Assembly: GCA_964554065.1 (NCBI GenBank) | Contig: CAZKMQ010000010.1 | Coordinates: forward strand, 1-19,218 | DNA length: 19,218 nt | DNA from: CAZKMQ01 sp964554065 | GTDB taxonomy: Bacteria; Patescibacteriota; Patescibacteriia; Magasanikbacterales; JBBTQS01 | Reading direction: 5' to 3' | Shown: one piece after another, positions 6,400 through 15,008 of the stretch | Position numbering within the stretch: the first letter of the stretch is position 1 | Layout of the letters: each line of letters begins with the position of its first letter | Translations under genes and position numbers: made by a program | Notes under the pieces: generated by a model | Databases searched by the model: none | What the model was told of the DNA's origin: nothing | The model's input: only the letters and a program-made list of their open reading frames with translations

Positions 6400-6424
6400 C
6401 GAAAAAACCTCTTTCAATTACAAT
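6396..6424 (+). promoter_or_regulatory. Promoter of rplS
   Basis: TTGACG (6396-6401), 17 bases, TACAAT (6419-6424): ten of twelve consensus positions. The -35 box overlaps the end of the CMP kinase gene. The predicted start near 6431 leaves a leader of about 12 nt before the ATG at 6443, with no SD. Confidence 0.7.
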
Positions 6425-6442
6425 ACGGTCGTATCTATTTCT

Positions 6443-6904
6443 ATGACTACAGCAACAAAAACAAATGAAAAAGTCTATAAAGATGTAGTTCCAGGCGCAA
6501 AAGTGCGCGTTTCACTCAAGATTAAGGATACCAACAAAAAAGGCGAAGAAAAAGAACGTATCCAAGTGTTTGAAGGCATGGTTATTTCCCGCAAGCACGG
6601 CAGTGAAATTGGTTCGACCATTACCGTCCGCAAAATGAGCGGTAATATTGGTGTAGAAAAGATCATCCCATTGCGCTCTCCAGTGGTGGCTGGAATTGAA
6701 GTTATTGCTAAGTATCGTGTCCGTCAGGCAGTCTTGGGACACTTGCGCAATCCTAAATTCAAGAAAAAATTAAAAGAAATAAAAGGTGACCAGCCAAAGC
6801 CAAAGAAAAAAGCTGCCAAAACAGCAGCACCTAAGGCCAAAGCTGAACCAAAAAAAGCTGAGACGCCTAGCTCGACGGAGGAAAAGCCAACAGCAACAAA
6901 GTAA
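6443..6904 (+). CDS. rplS: Ribosomal protein bL19 with Lys/Ala-rich C-terminal tail
   Basis: bL19 sits at the interface of the two ribosomal subunits in the 50S particle. Seen in order: V-V-P-G-A-K-V-R-V, R-I-Q-V-F-E-G-M-V-I-S-R-K-H-G, T-I-T-V-R-K-M-S-G-N-I-G-V-E-K, P-L-R-S-P and Y-R-V-R-Q-A-V-L-G-H-L-R, all matching the bL19 core (first ~115 residues). The last ~40 residues are a low-complexity Lys/Pro/Ala/Glu tail not present in the usual 115-residue protein. The start at 6443 (154 residues) is chosen because the core begins soon after and a promoter lies just before; an in-frame upstream ATG at 6368 lies inside the CMP kinase gene and ahead of that promoter. Confidence 0.95.
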   Translation: MTTATKTNEKVYKDVVPGAKVRVSLKIKDTNKKGEEKERIQVFEGMVISRKHGSEIGSTITVRKMSGNIGVEKIIPLRSPVVAGIEVIAKYRVRQAVLGHLRNPKFKKKLKEIKGDQPKPKKKAAKTAAPKAKAEPKKAETPSSTEEKPTATK

Positions 6905-6919
6905 AACAGAAATTTCTTC

Positions 6920-6948
6920 AAAAAGCTCAGCATATAGCTGAGCTTTTT
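6920..6948. terminator. Bidirectional Rho-independent terminator
   Basis: AAAAAGCTCAGC (6920-6931) and GCTGAGCTTTTT (6937-6948) form a perfect 12-bp inverted repeat with a five-base loop and A/T ends. It lies between the convergent rplS (+) and the coiled-coil gene (-) and can end transcription from both sides. Confidence 0.9.
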
Positions 6949-6956
6949 GGTAGATA

Positions 6957-7370
6957 TCACACAAGACCTACAAATGATTTGATATTATCAATTTGTTTTG
7001 TATTAGTATTTCCAATTTTTTCAATCCGTAACACCGCACGGTGCATAAATGTCATTTCATGCTCAAGCTTTTCAAATTTCTTCACCATAAAATCAAACAT
7101 TCGCTGAAATTCATCTTTGGTAACCATCTTGCTCTCAAGATAAGCTTGGGTATCAGCAAGCATTGTCTTTGTAGCGACATTTTCTTCGAGCCATTCTAAT
7201 CGATTAGTGTGATCAAGTGATTGTTGTGCAAGAAAATCCATTTGATCATCTACGTGTTCAAATCTACTATCTACTTCCTCAAATCTTTTGTCTACAGTAT
7301 CGAACCGCTTAGCAATAGCTACAAAATGATCATCGTGTTCTTTGAGTTTTTTGATTATTGCTTTTTCCAT
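6957..7370 (-). CDS. Small coiled-coil protein of unknown function
   Basis: A soluble, charged protein of 137 residues from the ATG at 7370; a GTG at 7385 would add five residues but overlaps the SD-like AGAGGTGG. It has no signal peptide or membrane span. Heptad-like spacing of hydrophobics runs through most of its length, with repeated R-F-D-x-V-D-K-R-F-E-x-V-D-x-R-F-E-type units near residues 20-50. Similar small proteins with repeated F-D/V-D-x-R-F units are common in Patescibacteria and resemble tail-fibre or DUF-type coiled coils; no function is known to me. It has its own promoter and a 5'-terminal hairpin covering its SD. It ends at the terminator shared with rplS. Confidence 0.75.
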   Translation of the reverse strand: MEKAIIKKLKEHDDHFVAIAKRFDTVDKRFEEVDSRFEHVDDQMDFLAQQSLDHTNRLEWLEENVATKTMLADTQAYLESKMVTKDEFQRMFDFMVKKFEKLEHEMTFMHRAVLRIEKIGNTNTKQIDNIKSFVGLV

Positions 7371-7383
7371 ATATATGTAATCC

Positions 7384-7400
7384 ACCTCTACTCAAGAGGT
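7384..7400 (-). promoter_or_regulatory. 5'-terminal hairpin sequestering the SD of the coiled-coil gene
   Basis: On the minus strand ACCTCT (7395-7400) pairs perfectly with AGAGGT (7384-7389) around a five-base loop. AGAGGTGG is the only SD-like sequence before the ATG at 7370. The predicted transcription start falls at the first base of the stem. The fold would hide the SD at the very 5' end of the mRNA. Confidence 0.5.
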
Positions 7401-7406
7401 TATCTC

Positions 7407-7435
7407 AATATACCAACAGATCAGCAGTGACACAA
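7407..7435 (-). promoter_or_regulatory. Extended -10 promoter of the coiled-coil gene
   Basis: On the minus strand TGGTATATT (-10 at 7407-7412) with a weak -35, TTGTGT (7430-7435), 17 bases upstream. The predicted start is close to 7400. Confidence 0.5.
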
Positions 7436-7452
7436 GTATAATATCTGTGGAT

Positions 7453-7514
7453 AAAAAAATCCCCAAGAGAAAATCAAACCCGTATTATAAAGGCCGTCCG
7501 TATTTCTCTTGGGG
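7453..7514 (-). terminator. Rho-independent terminator of uvrA
   Basis: On the minus strand a 13-bp perfect stem (7502-7514 with 7461-7473) is followed by A and seven T (7453-7460). The loop is long (28 bases). It lies about 150 bases past the uvrA stop. The 3' UTR between (7515-7661) holds a 10-bp palindrome GTGTGCACAC (7514-7523) and no gene I can support. Confidence 0.75.
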
Positions 7515-7661
7515 TGTGCACACTGAATTTTTAAAAAACGAGATTGGTATGCGCACAAAAATGTTCAAAGCAGCTGTGAAGTAGACTCTATGTCAACAAC
7601 ATCGTATCACAACTGCACGAGAACGAAGAATTTATTCGTGGCCTATGCAATGGCTGATGTA

Positions 7662-10535
7662 TCACTTCTTCGCACTCTTGGTATCTTTTATCACATTTTT
7701 CAAATATTGTCCAGTAAAGCTTCGCTTCTCTTTGGCAACCTCAACGGGAGTGCCTTGAGCTACAACTTCTCCACCGCGCTTACCACCTTCAGGACCCATG
7801 TCAATAACCCAATCAGCACATTTGATAATATCCATGTTGTGTTCGATCACCAGGACAGTGTTTCCTTTGGCTACGAGCGCTGTAAGCACGTTCAAGAGCA
7901 TCTTAATGTCTTCAAAGTGCAACCCTGTGGTTGGCTCATCCAAAATGTACAACGTCTTACCTGTTGCACGGCGTGACAACTCAGTAGCGAGCTTCACGCG
8001 CTGCGCTTCACCACCAGAAAGCGTTGTTGCTGGCTGCCCCAAAGAAACATAACCAAGCCCAACATCAAGCAAGATCTTGAGCTTATCTGCAATTGGCTGC
8101 ACATCACTAAAAAAGCGCGCAGCCTCTTCAATGGTCATGCTCAGCACATCAGCAATGGTCTGGCCTTTGTAATGTATCTCGAGTGCTTCTTTGTTATAGC
8201 GCTTTCCTTCACATTCCTGACATTCTACAAACACGTCGGTCAGAAATTGCATTGGGATACGAACATAACCTTCACCAGCACACGCTTCACAACGTCCGCC
8301 ACCTTTTACATTAAATGAAAACTTCCCCGCGCCATATCCACGAAGCTCAGCTTCAGGAACCTGAGTAAACACATCACGAATAAGCGTAAACACACCGGTA
8401 TATGTTGCCGGATTACTGCGCGGTGTACGACCAATCGGTGTTTGATCAATAGCAATTACTTTGTCTACATTATTCAATCCCTTGATTGTCTTGTGCTCAC
8501 CTGGCACTGCTTTAGCTCGGTGCAACTCTGAAGACAAGGCTTTGCTCAAAATATCAATAATAAGTGAGGATTTTCCAGAGCCTGATACTCCAGTCACACA
8601 AACCAGTCTGCCAAGAGGAATTTCCACGTCAATATTTTTCAAATTAAATGACTTCGCCCCAACAATAGTTAGCTTCTTGCCATTGCCTTTGTGGAGTTGT
8701 TTTGGCATTGGAATCACGGCTTTTCCAACTAAATACTTCGCTGTTAAGGACTTTGCATTCTTTTTAACACTTGCAACAGATCCTGCAGCAATCACTTCAC
8801 CACCATACACACCTGCGCCAGGCCCAATGTCAATCAAATAGTCAGCTGCTTCCATCATGGCTTCGTCATGCTCAACAACAATAACGCTATTTCCCAAGTC
8901 ACGTAACTCTTTCAGAGTATCGATTAACTTCTCATTATCTCGTGAATGCAATCCAATTGATGGCTCATCTAAAATATAAATCACACCGGTCAAACCAGTG
9001 GAAAGTTGCGTACTCAAACGCACACGCTGCGCTTCACCTCCTGAGAGAGTACTCATCGCACGATCTAATGTCAGATAATCTAATCCAACACGAATCAAAT
9101 CTTGCAAACGTGTGAGGACTTCTTTAATAATTGGCGCAGCAATCTTTTTCTCACGATCATCAAATGACAAAACTGATGAACCAGCCTTCGCTTTCATGCC
9201 TTTTTCAACTTGTGTGAAAAACAACAACGACTCATCCAAACTCATTCCAATAATATCTGCAATTGAATACTCACCAATGCGCACAGCAAGCGCTTCCTTT
9301 TTAAGACGCTTTCCTTCACAAACCGGACACACACTTTCGCGCATGTACTGTTCAATTTCCTTGCGAATGTATTCTGACGTAGTTTGAGAATGGCGCAAAG
9401 TCAAATTCGGCACAATACCTTCAAACACTGTAGACTTATCGTCGATCACATATGTTTTGCCATCAGTACCAAAATACAGAAGATCCATTACACGCTTTGG
9501 CAAATCTTTCACCGGCTTGTTCACAGAGAACCCATGCGCTGCAGCAACCGCGGCCAGAAGCTTCTGATACCACGCCTGATTTCCTGTAATGCGCGTCCAT
9601 GGCTGAATCGCACCTTCAGCCAATGTTAGCTTCTGATTTGGAATGACTAAATTTTTATCAATATCAAGAACTCGCCCCAAACCAGTACAACGACCACACG
9701 CACCGTGCGGACTATTAAAACTAAATGTTCGTGATTCAATCTCTGGAATCTCTGTTCCACAACTTCGACAAACAAACTGTTCAGAAAACATCATATCCTC
9801 ATCCTCATCCATGTCATACACGATCGCGCGACCGTTCCCCAGCTCAATTGCTGAATCAATAAAGCCCGTAATATTATTTCGCTTCACATCAGTAATCCGA
9901 CCAACAACAATATCAAGTGAATGACCCATCTTAGCCATAACTTCAACCGCCTCAAGCTCAGACTTTTTCATCAAAACTCCATCAAAGCGCACATAATCAA
10001 ATCCACTGCGCTCAATGTGCTGCAACAAGGTTTTCTTATCAATAGATTGCTCATCAAAGATCGGCGCCAAAATCAAAAGCTCATGACCATTACGCCCAAT
10101 CTTCCGAACTTCCTCAACAATTTCACCGGTGCTATAGCGCGTAACTTCCACCTGACAATCTGGACAGAACTGACGACCAATCCGTGAGTAAAGCAATCGC
10201 AAATAATCATAAATCTCTGTCACTGTTCCAACGGTTGAACGCGGATTGCGTGATGTAGACTTCTGATCAATCGCAATTGTTGGCGACAAACCTCGAATCT
10301 CATCAACATCCGGCTTGTCCTGCAATTCCATGAATTGACGCGCATACGAAGAAAGAGACTCAGCATATCGACGCTGACCCTCTGCATAAATAGTATCAAA
10401 AGCAAGTGAAGACTTTCCTGAACCACTCAGTCCAGTAATAACAACAAGTGCATTCTTTGGAATTTCCAAAGAAACATCCTTTAAATTGTGTACGCGAGAA
10501 CCCTTAATCGACAAGACGTTTTTTTGGTTTGCCAT
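7662..10535 (-). CDS. uvrA: Excinuclease ABC subunit A
   Basis: UvrA is the damage-sensing ATPase of nucleotide excision repair; it loads UvrB on DNA. It has 957 residues from the ATG at 10535, close to the usual ~940. Two ABC ATPase modules are complete. The first has Walker A G-L-S-G-S-G-K-S (35-42) and a later L-S-G-G-E-A-Q-R-V-R-L signature with L-D-E-P. The second has G-V-S-G-S-G-K-S (649-656), L-S-G-G-E-A-Q (839-845) and L-D-E-P (865-868). Zinc-binding Cys pairs are seen at 256/259 with 280/283, and at 749/752 with 772/775. R-N-P-R-S-T-V-G-T-V-T-E and R-T-P-R-S-N-P-A-T-Y-T-G are conserved UvrA motifs. The start at 10535 is chosen because family similarity begins there and a promoter lies just upstream. 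uvrB and uvrC are not in the window. No LexA-like box was noticed. Confidence 0.98.
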   Translation of the reverse strand: MANQKNVLSIKGSRVHNLKDVSLEIPKNALVVITGLSGSGKSSLAFDTIYAEGQRRYAESLSSYARQFMELQDKPDVDEIRGLSPTIAIDQKSTSRNPRSTVGTVTEIYDYLRLLYSRIGRQFCPDCQVEVTRYSTGEIVEEVRKIGRNGHELLILAPIFDEQSIDKKTLLQHIERSGFDYVRFDGVLMKKSELEAVEVMAKMGHSLDIVVGRITDVKRNNITGFIDSAIELGNGRAIVYDMDEDEDMMFSEQFVCRSCGTEIPEIESRTFSFNSPHGACGRCTGLGRVLDIDKNLVIPNQKLTLAEGAIQPWTRITGNQAWYQKLLAAVAAAHGFSVNKPVKDLPKRVMDLLYFGTDGKTYVIDDKSTVFEGIVPNLTLRHSQTTSEYIRKEIEQYMRESVCPVCEGKRLKKEALAVRIGEYSIADIIGMSLDESLLFFTQVEKGMKAKAGSSVLSFDDREKKIAAPIIKEVLTRLQDLIRVGLDYLTLDRAMSTLSGGEAQRVRLSTQLSTGLTGVIYILDEPSIGLHSRDNEKLIDTLKELRDLGNSVIVVEHDEAMMEAADYLIDIGPGAGVYGGEVIAAGSVASVKKNAKSLTAKYLVGKAVIPMPKQLHKGNGKKLTIVGAKSFNLKNIDVEIPLGRLVCVTGVSGSGKSSLIIDILSKALSSELHRAKAVPGEHKTIKGLNNVDKVIAIDQTPIGRTPRSNPATYTGVFTLIRDVFTQVPEAELRGYGAGKFSFNVKGGGRCEACAGEGYVRIPMQFLTDVFVECQECEGKRYNKEALEIHYKGQTIADVLSMTIEEAARFFSDVQPIADKLKILLDVGLGYVSLGQPATTLSGGEAQRVKLATELSRRATGKTLYILDEPTTGLHFEDIKMLLNVLTALVAKGNTVLVIEHNMDIIKCADWVIDMGPEGGKRGGEVVAQGTPVEVAKEKRSFTGQYLKNVIKDTKSAKK

Positions 10536-10568
10536 AATCGCTTTGGTCTTTATATATAAGCGATGAGT

Positions 10569-10597
10569 AGCATACCACAGAATCAATTAAGGGTCAA
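10569..10597 (-). promoter_or_regulatory. Promoter of uvrA
   Basis: On the minus strand TTGACC (10592-10597), 17 bases ending in TGG, then TATGCT (10569-10574). Five of six -35 bases match, four of six -10 bases, plus the TGn extension. The predicted start near 10562 gives a leader of ~27 nt without an SD. It sits in the 78-base gap after the Cys-rich gene. Confidence 0.6.
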
Positions 10598-10613
10598 ACT
10601 GTGGATGGTTATT

Positions 10614-13600
10614 TTATTCACCTGTGTCTACATCATAAACATTGACTGCTTGTTTGTCTTTTTGATCCTGCAATAACATCACCTGAGGTTTTCCAGCCCC
10701 ATCATTATATCCGTAATTCTTATACCTTATTTCTATTGAACAATTACCAATTTTGTCCTTATACGTGGTAGGTCCTTCTACGCCACCGAAATTTTTTGTC
10801 ATACACACTGGATATGCAAATGCACCCTTAAATGTATCCTCTTGCGTATCCTCACCAAGGACATCAGGAACATTCTTTTTTAATCCACCACCAACACTAA
10901 CTGAACCATTTACCCAATCTTTAAATACACCGCTTATACCTTTAAGGGCGTTCGTACACTCAATTGCTGGACACATATTAGGATCAAACTTAGTTGAAGC
11001 ACTATAACCGTATGTCTTTACTGGATTGCATTTTAAATTACACAACGCTGAATATCCTTTGAACTTTACATCGAAATTAAACCCCTTATCCTTATCTTGC
11101 TCAAGATATACTTTACCACTATCGGACATTGGATAACCAAGTTCAAACGAGTTACCACCTGCTGGTGCAAACCATCCACATTTTCCACTTGGCGCACTTT
11201 CATTCACTTGGTAACACACTGACATACCAATTGGTTCTCCATCTCCACCCTTTGCAAGACCAAGACTACCGAAGCCTCCTTCTGGCTTTACGCCACACCC
11301 TGGCGCAATCACACTGCCATTATCCTTATCTTTTAACATGTCATTCTTAAATGTAATCTTACACGTTGCTCCGAAATTCTGTGTTTCTGTACTACAGAAA
11401 CCGACTCCGCCTATTGTGCCTCCACCTTTACAATCTAACCCCTGCTTTTCAACTATGCCAACGTCAGGAGACAGTTTGCATGTATCTGGCCGTTCAATTA
11501 AATCGGTCTTAGAAATACACTCAGAACCTTCTTTAATTGTAGCTGGTAAACATCGCATATGATTCCCAGCCTTACCACTTACCTTACGACATTTCAAATC
11601 ACCCTGACATATACTATGATCAGGTATTGCACCACCATCCTCATATTCACACTTTTTCGCATTAGGATCAACGGTTTTTAATATATTAGTAAGATTCTTA
11701 ATATCTGCTTCGTACTTTGCTTTTAGGTTGGGATTATCCTCAGCAGTTACGAGTGCCTTCTCTGCTTCTTGTAATTTTTTTTCAAACTCATCTTTGATCT
11801 TTATACAACTACCTTTCTTGATCGAAGGTGTGCCACATGCTGAACCAAGCGACCCATCACTACACTCATAATTATGATCACTAAAATCAGACTGCTCATC
11901 TGCAGCGTACTTGCATTGCAAGCCTGTATTACAGATCTTCTTTTCTGTGTAATTATTTACGCCATCACCAAGCGTAAGATTACCTGCTGCACACTTTGTC
12001 CACGGCTTACCACTTGTACAGTACCCTGTTTCAGCCGCTTTCCAACATCCTGCTGTTCCTGGATAACGCGCACATTTCTTTGATTTACACTCAGAATTTG
12101 TAGAGCATTTACCACCATTTTTTGTATTACCAGCCTTTGTCCAACATGCACCTATAGGACCTTCGCCTGGAATTGAAGACTCAATTAGATCATGCACACC
12201 AACAACACCTTCTAACAATGCCCCAGGTGGTGTCCAACTTGCTAAAAATGCACCTGCACTCATTGTTTTATCTACAATGCTATTACCTAGTATCCCTTTA
12301 TATGCCTCAGCACAAGCACCCCACTTCTTTGGATCATCGCTTAATGCCAATATACATACACCACCATTTTTATTACACATCATTTCTTGAGGTGTTCCTG
12401 GCCTGCAATACTCACCATTCCCACTTATTGGCTTACATGCTGCTTGTGCTTCAGAAGCTTTAGTTATAAATGTCTCTCCATTAGGAAGTGTATACACCAC
12501 TGGATCACCTGCTTTTACCTGCTTTCCCACAAGACACAACTTACCTTTACAACACAATCGCTCACCAAATCCAATATCGGTTTTTGAATTTGAATCTGCA
12601 CTAAATCCTAACCCACTTAAACTAAAGTTATTAGGCAACAGCGCTACCACCGGGGGTATCCTTCCTTCAATTGCAGCAGGAGAAACGGTTTGCAATAATG
12701 TATAACTTCCGCCACCAATACCAAGTGCAACAGTACTTCCGATCATCATACCTTTAGCTGCTAGTAACTGCTGAGGATCAACAGCATGACGCAGCTGATA
12801 TCCAGCACCTACCATACCACCAACCCCCATCACCGCAAGAAACACAAATGCCAAATCAAAGATAAGCGGAACATGCCCAGCAACATTAGTTGATTCCTCT
12901 CCACCAATTGCAACGTTGAGTTTTACATCAGGGATTACATAGCAATACGGCCCCTCAGTTACGCCAACCGGCGCTGACCAAGTAAATCCTTTTGCCGCAC
13001 ATGTACTTTCAGTCCACTGCGGTGCTGGTGTATTTGTTGATCCTCCTCCACCAGCTTTTGCTGCATTAGCTTCTTTTTCTTTTTGAATGTTATCTTTTGC
13101 TTCTGATGCAGTAATTGATTTACCAGAACATGCGCTAATTTTTCCGCACACCTTCTTTTCAACCTGCCCTCTAATCAACGGGGTTTTATTTACACCTGGA
13201 TTTGCTCCATAGTAAAAACCGGGATCACACCCTGCAGTTGCTGGCGCACACATCAATGTATCATCACCTGAATCATGTGCATTTACTGTTCCTGAACCAA
13301 CTTTGTCCTGATAAACAACGCAGCACTGCTCTTGCTGTACACACATATCAATCTTTGCACACGCATCAGGTGAACCTTTTGCTTTTTCATGAAAACTTTC
13401 ACAAATTAACTTCCCGTCTTTTTTTTCTGGGGACTTACATTCTTCCAATTCGCTTGACCCACTAAAATCTCCGTTCTTATCATCATCATCGTAATAAACA
13501 CAGCATTTCGTGTTATCTGGAACAGTAGTTACATTGCTTTTATTATCTTCTTCAAATGGATCAGTCCCACTAGTTTCACCAAGAGCCTGTATAGCTTCAA

Positions 13601-14168
13601 ATAATTTTGAATCGTACGAAGAAGGGCAGCCATATGCAAGATTTAGCCCAGGACCCTGAGATAAATTATATCCTGGAACTTCAACACACACATTTATCTT
13701 ATCAGGAGGGTTTTCAATATGATCACAACCAACCAACTTTCCAGTTTTTTTTGTACTATATCTACACCAACCCACGTCAGGAACAGATGTAGCTGCTTCA
13801 CACCCAAGACCACCCTCTTCATCTGGAGATGCATTAGCAATATCTGTACAACTACCTGGACTAAATCCTAAATAATATTTATTTGTTTTTTGTGATGGAA
13901 AAATCGCGCACGTATTAGCCTTTAATTTTTGTAATTCTTCATACGTTATGTCTTTGCTAAAAAACTCCCCTCCTTCATCCACATACTTTGAGTCTACTTT
14001 TGCGCTAATACACTCTGTTGCGTTCTTCTGGCCATCTTCTAAATTGTAAGTACAACACACATCAGTCTTAGCAGCAAATGCTGACTCACTAAATAACCCC
14101 ACAAACAAAACAAGTCCACTAATTATCAGCAGCTGGATTATTCTAAACTTTTTTGCTGTTGTAATCAT
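10614..14168 (-). CDS. Secreted Cys-rich protein with internal VirB2/pilin-like two-helix membrane module
   Basis: A protein of 1184 residues (ATG at 14168; a GTG three bases upstream is also possible). Basic residues then a hydrophobic core and A-F-A-A form a Sec signal peptide, cut at about residue 33. I count about 62 cysteines (~5%), many in C-C or C-x5-C-x3-C patterns (e.g. K-C-S-T-N-S-E-C-K-S-K-K-C), typical of disulfide-knotted extracellular repeats. Near residues 425-500 are two membrane helices joined by G-Y-Q-L-R-H-A-V-D-P and A-K-G, followed by T-V-S-P. This is the layout of the TrbC/VirB2-like 'pilin' domains frequent in Patescibacteria. A short helical stretch (~770-810, E/K-rich) may be a coiled coil. 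It overlaps the DsbA-like gene at TGATG, so the pair is coupled. Function is unknown: an envelope-anchored surface structure is the best inference, and a conjugation or pilus part the alternative. Confidence 0.88.
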   Translation of the reverse strand: MITTAKKFRIIQLLIISGLVLFVGLFSESAFAAKTDVCCTYNLEDGQKNATECISAKVDSKYVDEGGEFFSKDITYEELQKLKANTCAIFPSQKTNKYYLGFSPGSCTDIANASPDEEGGLGCEAATSVPDVGWCRYSTKKTGKLVGCDHIENPPDKINVCVEVPGYNLSQGPGLNLAYGCPSSYDSKLFEAIQALGETSGTDPFEEDNKSNVTTVPDNTKCCVYYDDDDKNGDFSGSSELEECKSPEKKDGKLICESFHEKAKGSPDACAKIDMCVQQEQCCVVYQDKVGSGTVNAHDSGDDTLMCAPATAGCDPGFYYGANPGVNKTPLIRGQVEKKVCGKISACSGKSITASEAKDNIQKEKEANAAKAGGGGSTNTPAPQWTESTCAAKGFTWSAPVGVTEGPYCYVIPDVKLNVAIGGEESTNVAGHVPLIFDLAFVFLAVMGVGGMVGAGYQLRHAVDPQQLLAAKGMMIGSTVALGIGGGSYTLLQTVSPAAIEGRIPPVVALLPNNFSLSGLGFSADSNSKTDIGFGERLCCKGKLCLVGKQVKAGDPVVYTLPNGETFITKASEAQAACKPISGNGEYCRPGTPQEMMCNKNGGVCILALSDDPKKWGACAEAYKGILGNSIVDKTMSAGAFLASWTPPGALLEGVVGVHDLIESSIPGEGPIGACWTKAGNTKNGGKCSTNSECKSKKCARYPGTAGCWKAAETGYCTSGKPWTKCAAGNLTLGDGVNNYTEKKICNTGLQCKYAADEQSDFSDHNYECSDGSLGSACGTPSIKKGSCIKIKDEFEKKLQEAEKALVTAEDNPNLKAKYEADIKNLTNILKTVDPNAKKCEYEDGGAIPDHSICQGDLKCRKVSGKAGNHMRCLPATIKEGSECISKTDLIERPDTCKLSPDVGIVEKQGLDCKGGGTIGGVGFCSTETQNFGATCKITFKNDMLKDKDNGSVIAPGCGVKPEGGFGSLGLAKGGDGEPIGMSVCYQVNESAPSGKCGWFAPAGGNSFELGYPMSDSGKVYLEQDKDKGFNFDVKFKGYSALCNLKCNPVKTYGYSASTKFDPNMCPAIECTNALKGISGVFKDWVNGSVSVGGGLKKNVPDVLGEDTQEDTFKGAFAYPVCMTKNFGGVEGPTTYKDKIGNCSIEIRYKNYGYNDGAGKPQVMLLQDQKDKQAVNVYDVDTGE

Positions 14169-14896
14169 CACAATATTCTCTCAAAAATTTCTTCCCATGC
14201 CTCCACACTCAAGTAGCCTTGAATGCGAAATCCATTTACATAGAATGTAGGTGTGCCTGTAACTCCTGCTTGCAGTCCATCTTCAACATCTTTGCGAACT
14301 TTTTCCTGTTTTTCTCCGCCATCTAGACATTGCGCGAACTGGACAGTGTCAAGCTCTAGGACTTGCGCGTATTTTTTTAAATCTTCAATTTCAAGTGTGT
14401 TCGGATTCTGATAAAGAATATCATGATACTCCCAGAATTTTCCTTGATCACGTGCGCACTCTGATGCCGCAGCTGCTTGAGCTGCTTTAGGATGAATCGT
14501 GGCCACTGGAAAATGCCTATATACGAACTTAACTTGATCTTGGTACTTTCCCATTACAAACCGCAACACAGGGAAAGACCTCTGACAATAAGGACATTGG
14601 AAATCTCCGAACTCTACTACTGTAACTTTTGCATCGATTGGTCCAAGTGATGCATGAGAACCATTTTCCACTTGTAGTTGTGGTCCTGTGGCAACCGGCC
14701 CGTCGGTCTTAATATTTTTTACCTCAGTGAAAAATCCGCTGGTTACGCCGAGCTGCTCAGTCCGAATGTAGTCTGCATAACTACGCATTAGATTAAATAC
14801 AAAAAAACCAATTGCAAAAACCACTACGATCACCAAAGAGATCCAGTGCCATTTCTTACTTGTTTTATTTTGTTGCGGCAATTTCTTTGTCGCCAT
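14168..14896 (-). CDS. Membrane-anchored DsbA-like thiol:disulfide oxidoreductase (Thioredoxin_4)
   Basis: A protein of 242 residues with an uncleaved N-terminal anchor (~16-36) and a thioredoxin-fold domain facing outside. The redox motif C-P-Y-C is at residues 101-104 after V-V-E-F-G-D-F-Q. The partner cis-Pro loop appears as G-V-T-G-T-P-T-F-Y-V-N-G near the C-terminus. An inserted helical region carries two further Cys (S-E-C-A and F-A-Q-C-L), as in BdbD/DsbA relatives of Gram-positives and Patescibacteria. It should form disulfides in exported proteins. The next gene, overlapping by one base, encodes a ~62-Cys secreted protein, its likely main client. The start at 14896 is chosen because the -10 box lies immediately upstream; a start at 14911 would precede the predicted transcript start. 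No VKOR/DsbB partner is seen here. Confidence 0.92.
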   Translation of the reverse strand: MATKKLPQQNKTSKKWHWISLVIVVVFAIGFFVFNLMRSYADYIRTEQLGVTSGFFTEVKNIKTDGPVATGPQLQVENGSHASLGPIDAKVTVVEFGDFQCPYCQRSFPVLRFVMGKYQDQVKFVYRHFPVATIHPKAAQAAAASECARDQGKFWEYHDILYQNPNTLEIEDLKKYAQVLELDTVQFAQCLDGGEKQEKVRKDVEDGLQAGVTGTPTFYVNGFRIQGYLSVEAWEEIFERIL

Positions 14897-14911
14897 ATAA
14901 ATACTGACCAT

Positions 14912-14920
14912 AGTATAGCA
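14912..14920 (-). promoter_or_regulatory. Extended -10 promoter of the dsbA-like/Cys-rich operon
   Basis: On the minus strand TGCTATACT (-10 at 14912-14917), with no good -35 at 17 bases. The predicted start near 14905 leaves about nine nt before the ATG at 14896 and no SD. It stands back to back with the plus-strand promoter at 14928. Confidence 0.5.
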
Positions 14921-14927
14921 TATCAGG

Positions 14928-14956
14928 TTGACAAATTCATTAGTTTCTGTTATGAT
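14928..14956 (+). promoter_or_regulatory. Strong promoter of the 15009 gene
   Basis: Consensus TTGACA (14928-14933), 17 bases ending in TGT, then TATGAT (14951-14956): 11 of 12 consensus positions plus the TGn extension. The predicted start is near 14963. It is divergent from the dsbA-like promoter, with -10 boxes about 35 bases apart. Confidence 0.8.
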
Positions 14957-14964
14957 TCTTTGCC

Positions 14965-14997
14965 ATGAAGGCACGAACATTTACAACCCTATTTTAA
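14965..14997 (+). CDS. Possible 10-residue leaderless leader ORF
   Basis: The ATG at 14965 lies within about two bases of the predicted transcript start. Ten codons (M-K-A-R-T-F-T-T-L-F) end at TAA (14995-14997), which overlaps the AAAGGAG SD of the next gene. Translation of it could feed ribosomes to, or block, that SD. The ORF is too short to be sure it is used; chance is a fair alternative. Confidence 0.25.
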   Translation: MKARTFTTLF

Positions 14998-15008
14998 AGG
15001 AGTGCACA

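Noticed and set aside
6368..6442. Longer N-terminus for bL19
   Set aside because: It overlaps the CMP kinase gene and lies upstream of the TTGACG-17-TACAAT promoter; bL19 homology starts after the ATG at 6443.
7436..7442. TATAAT on the plus strand as a promoter for a plus-strand gene
   Set aside because: No -35 at a suitable distance and no plus-strand gene follows; the region downstream is the uvrA terminator and uvrA antisense.
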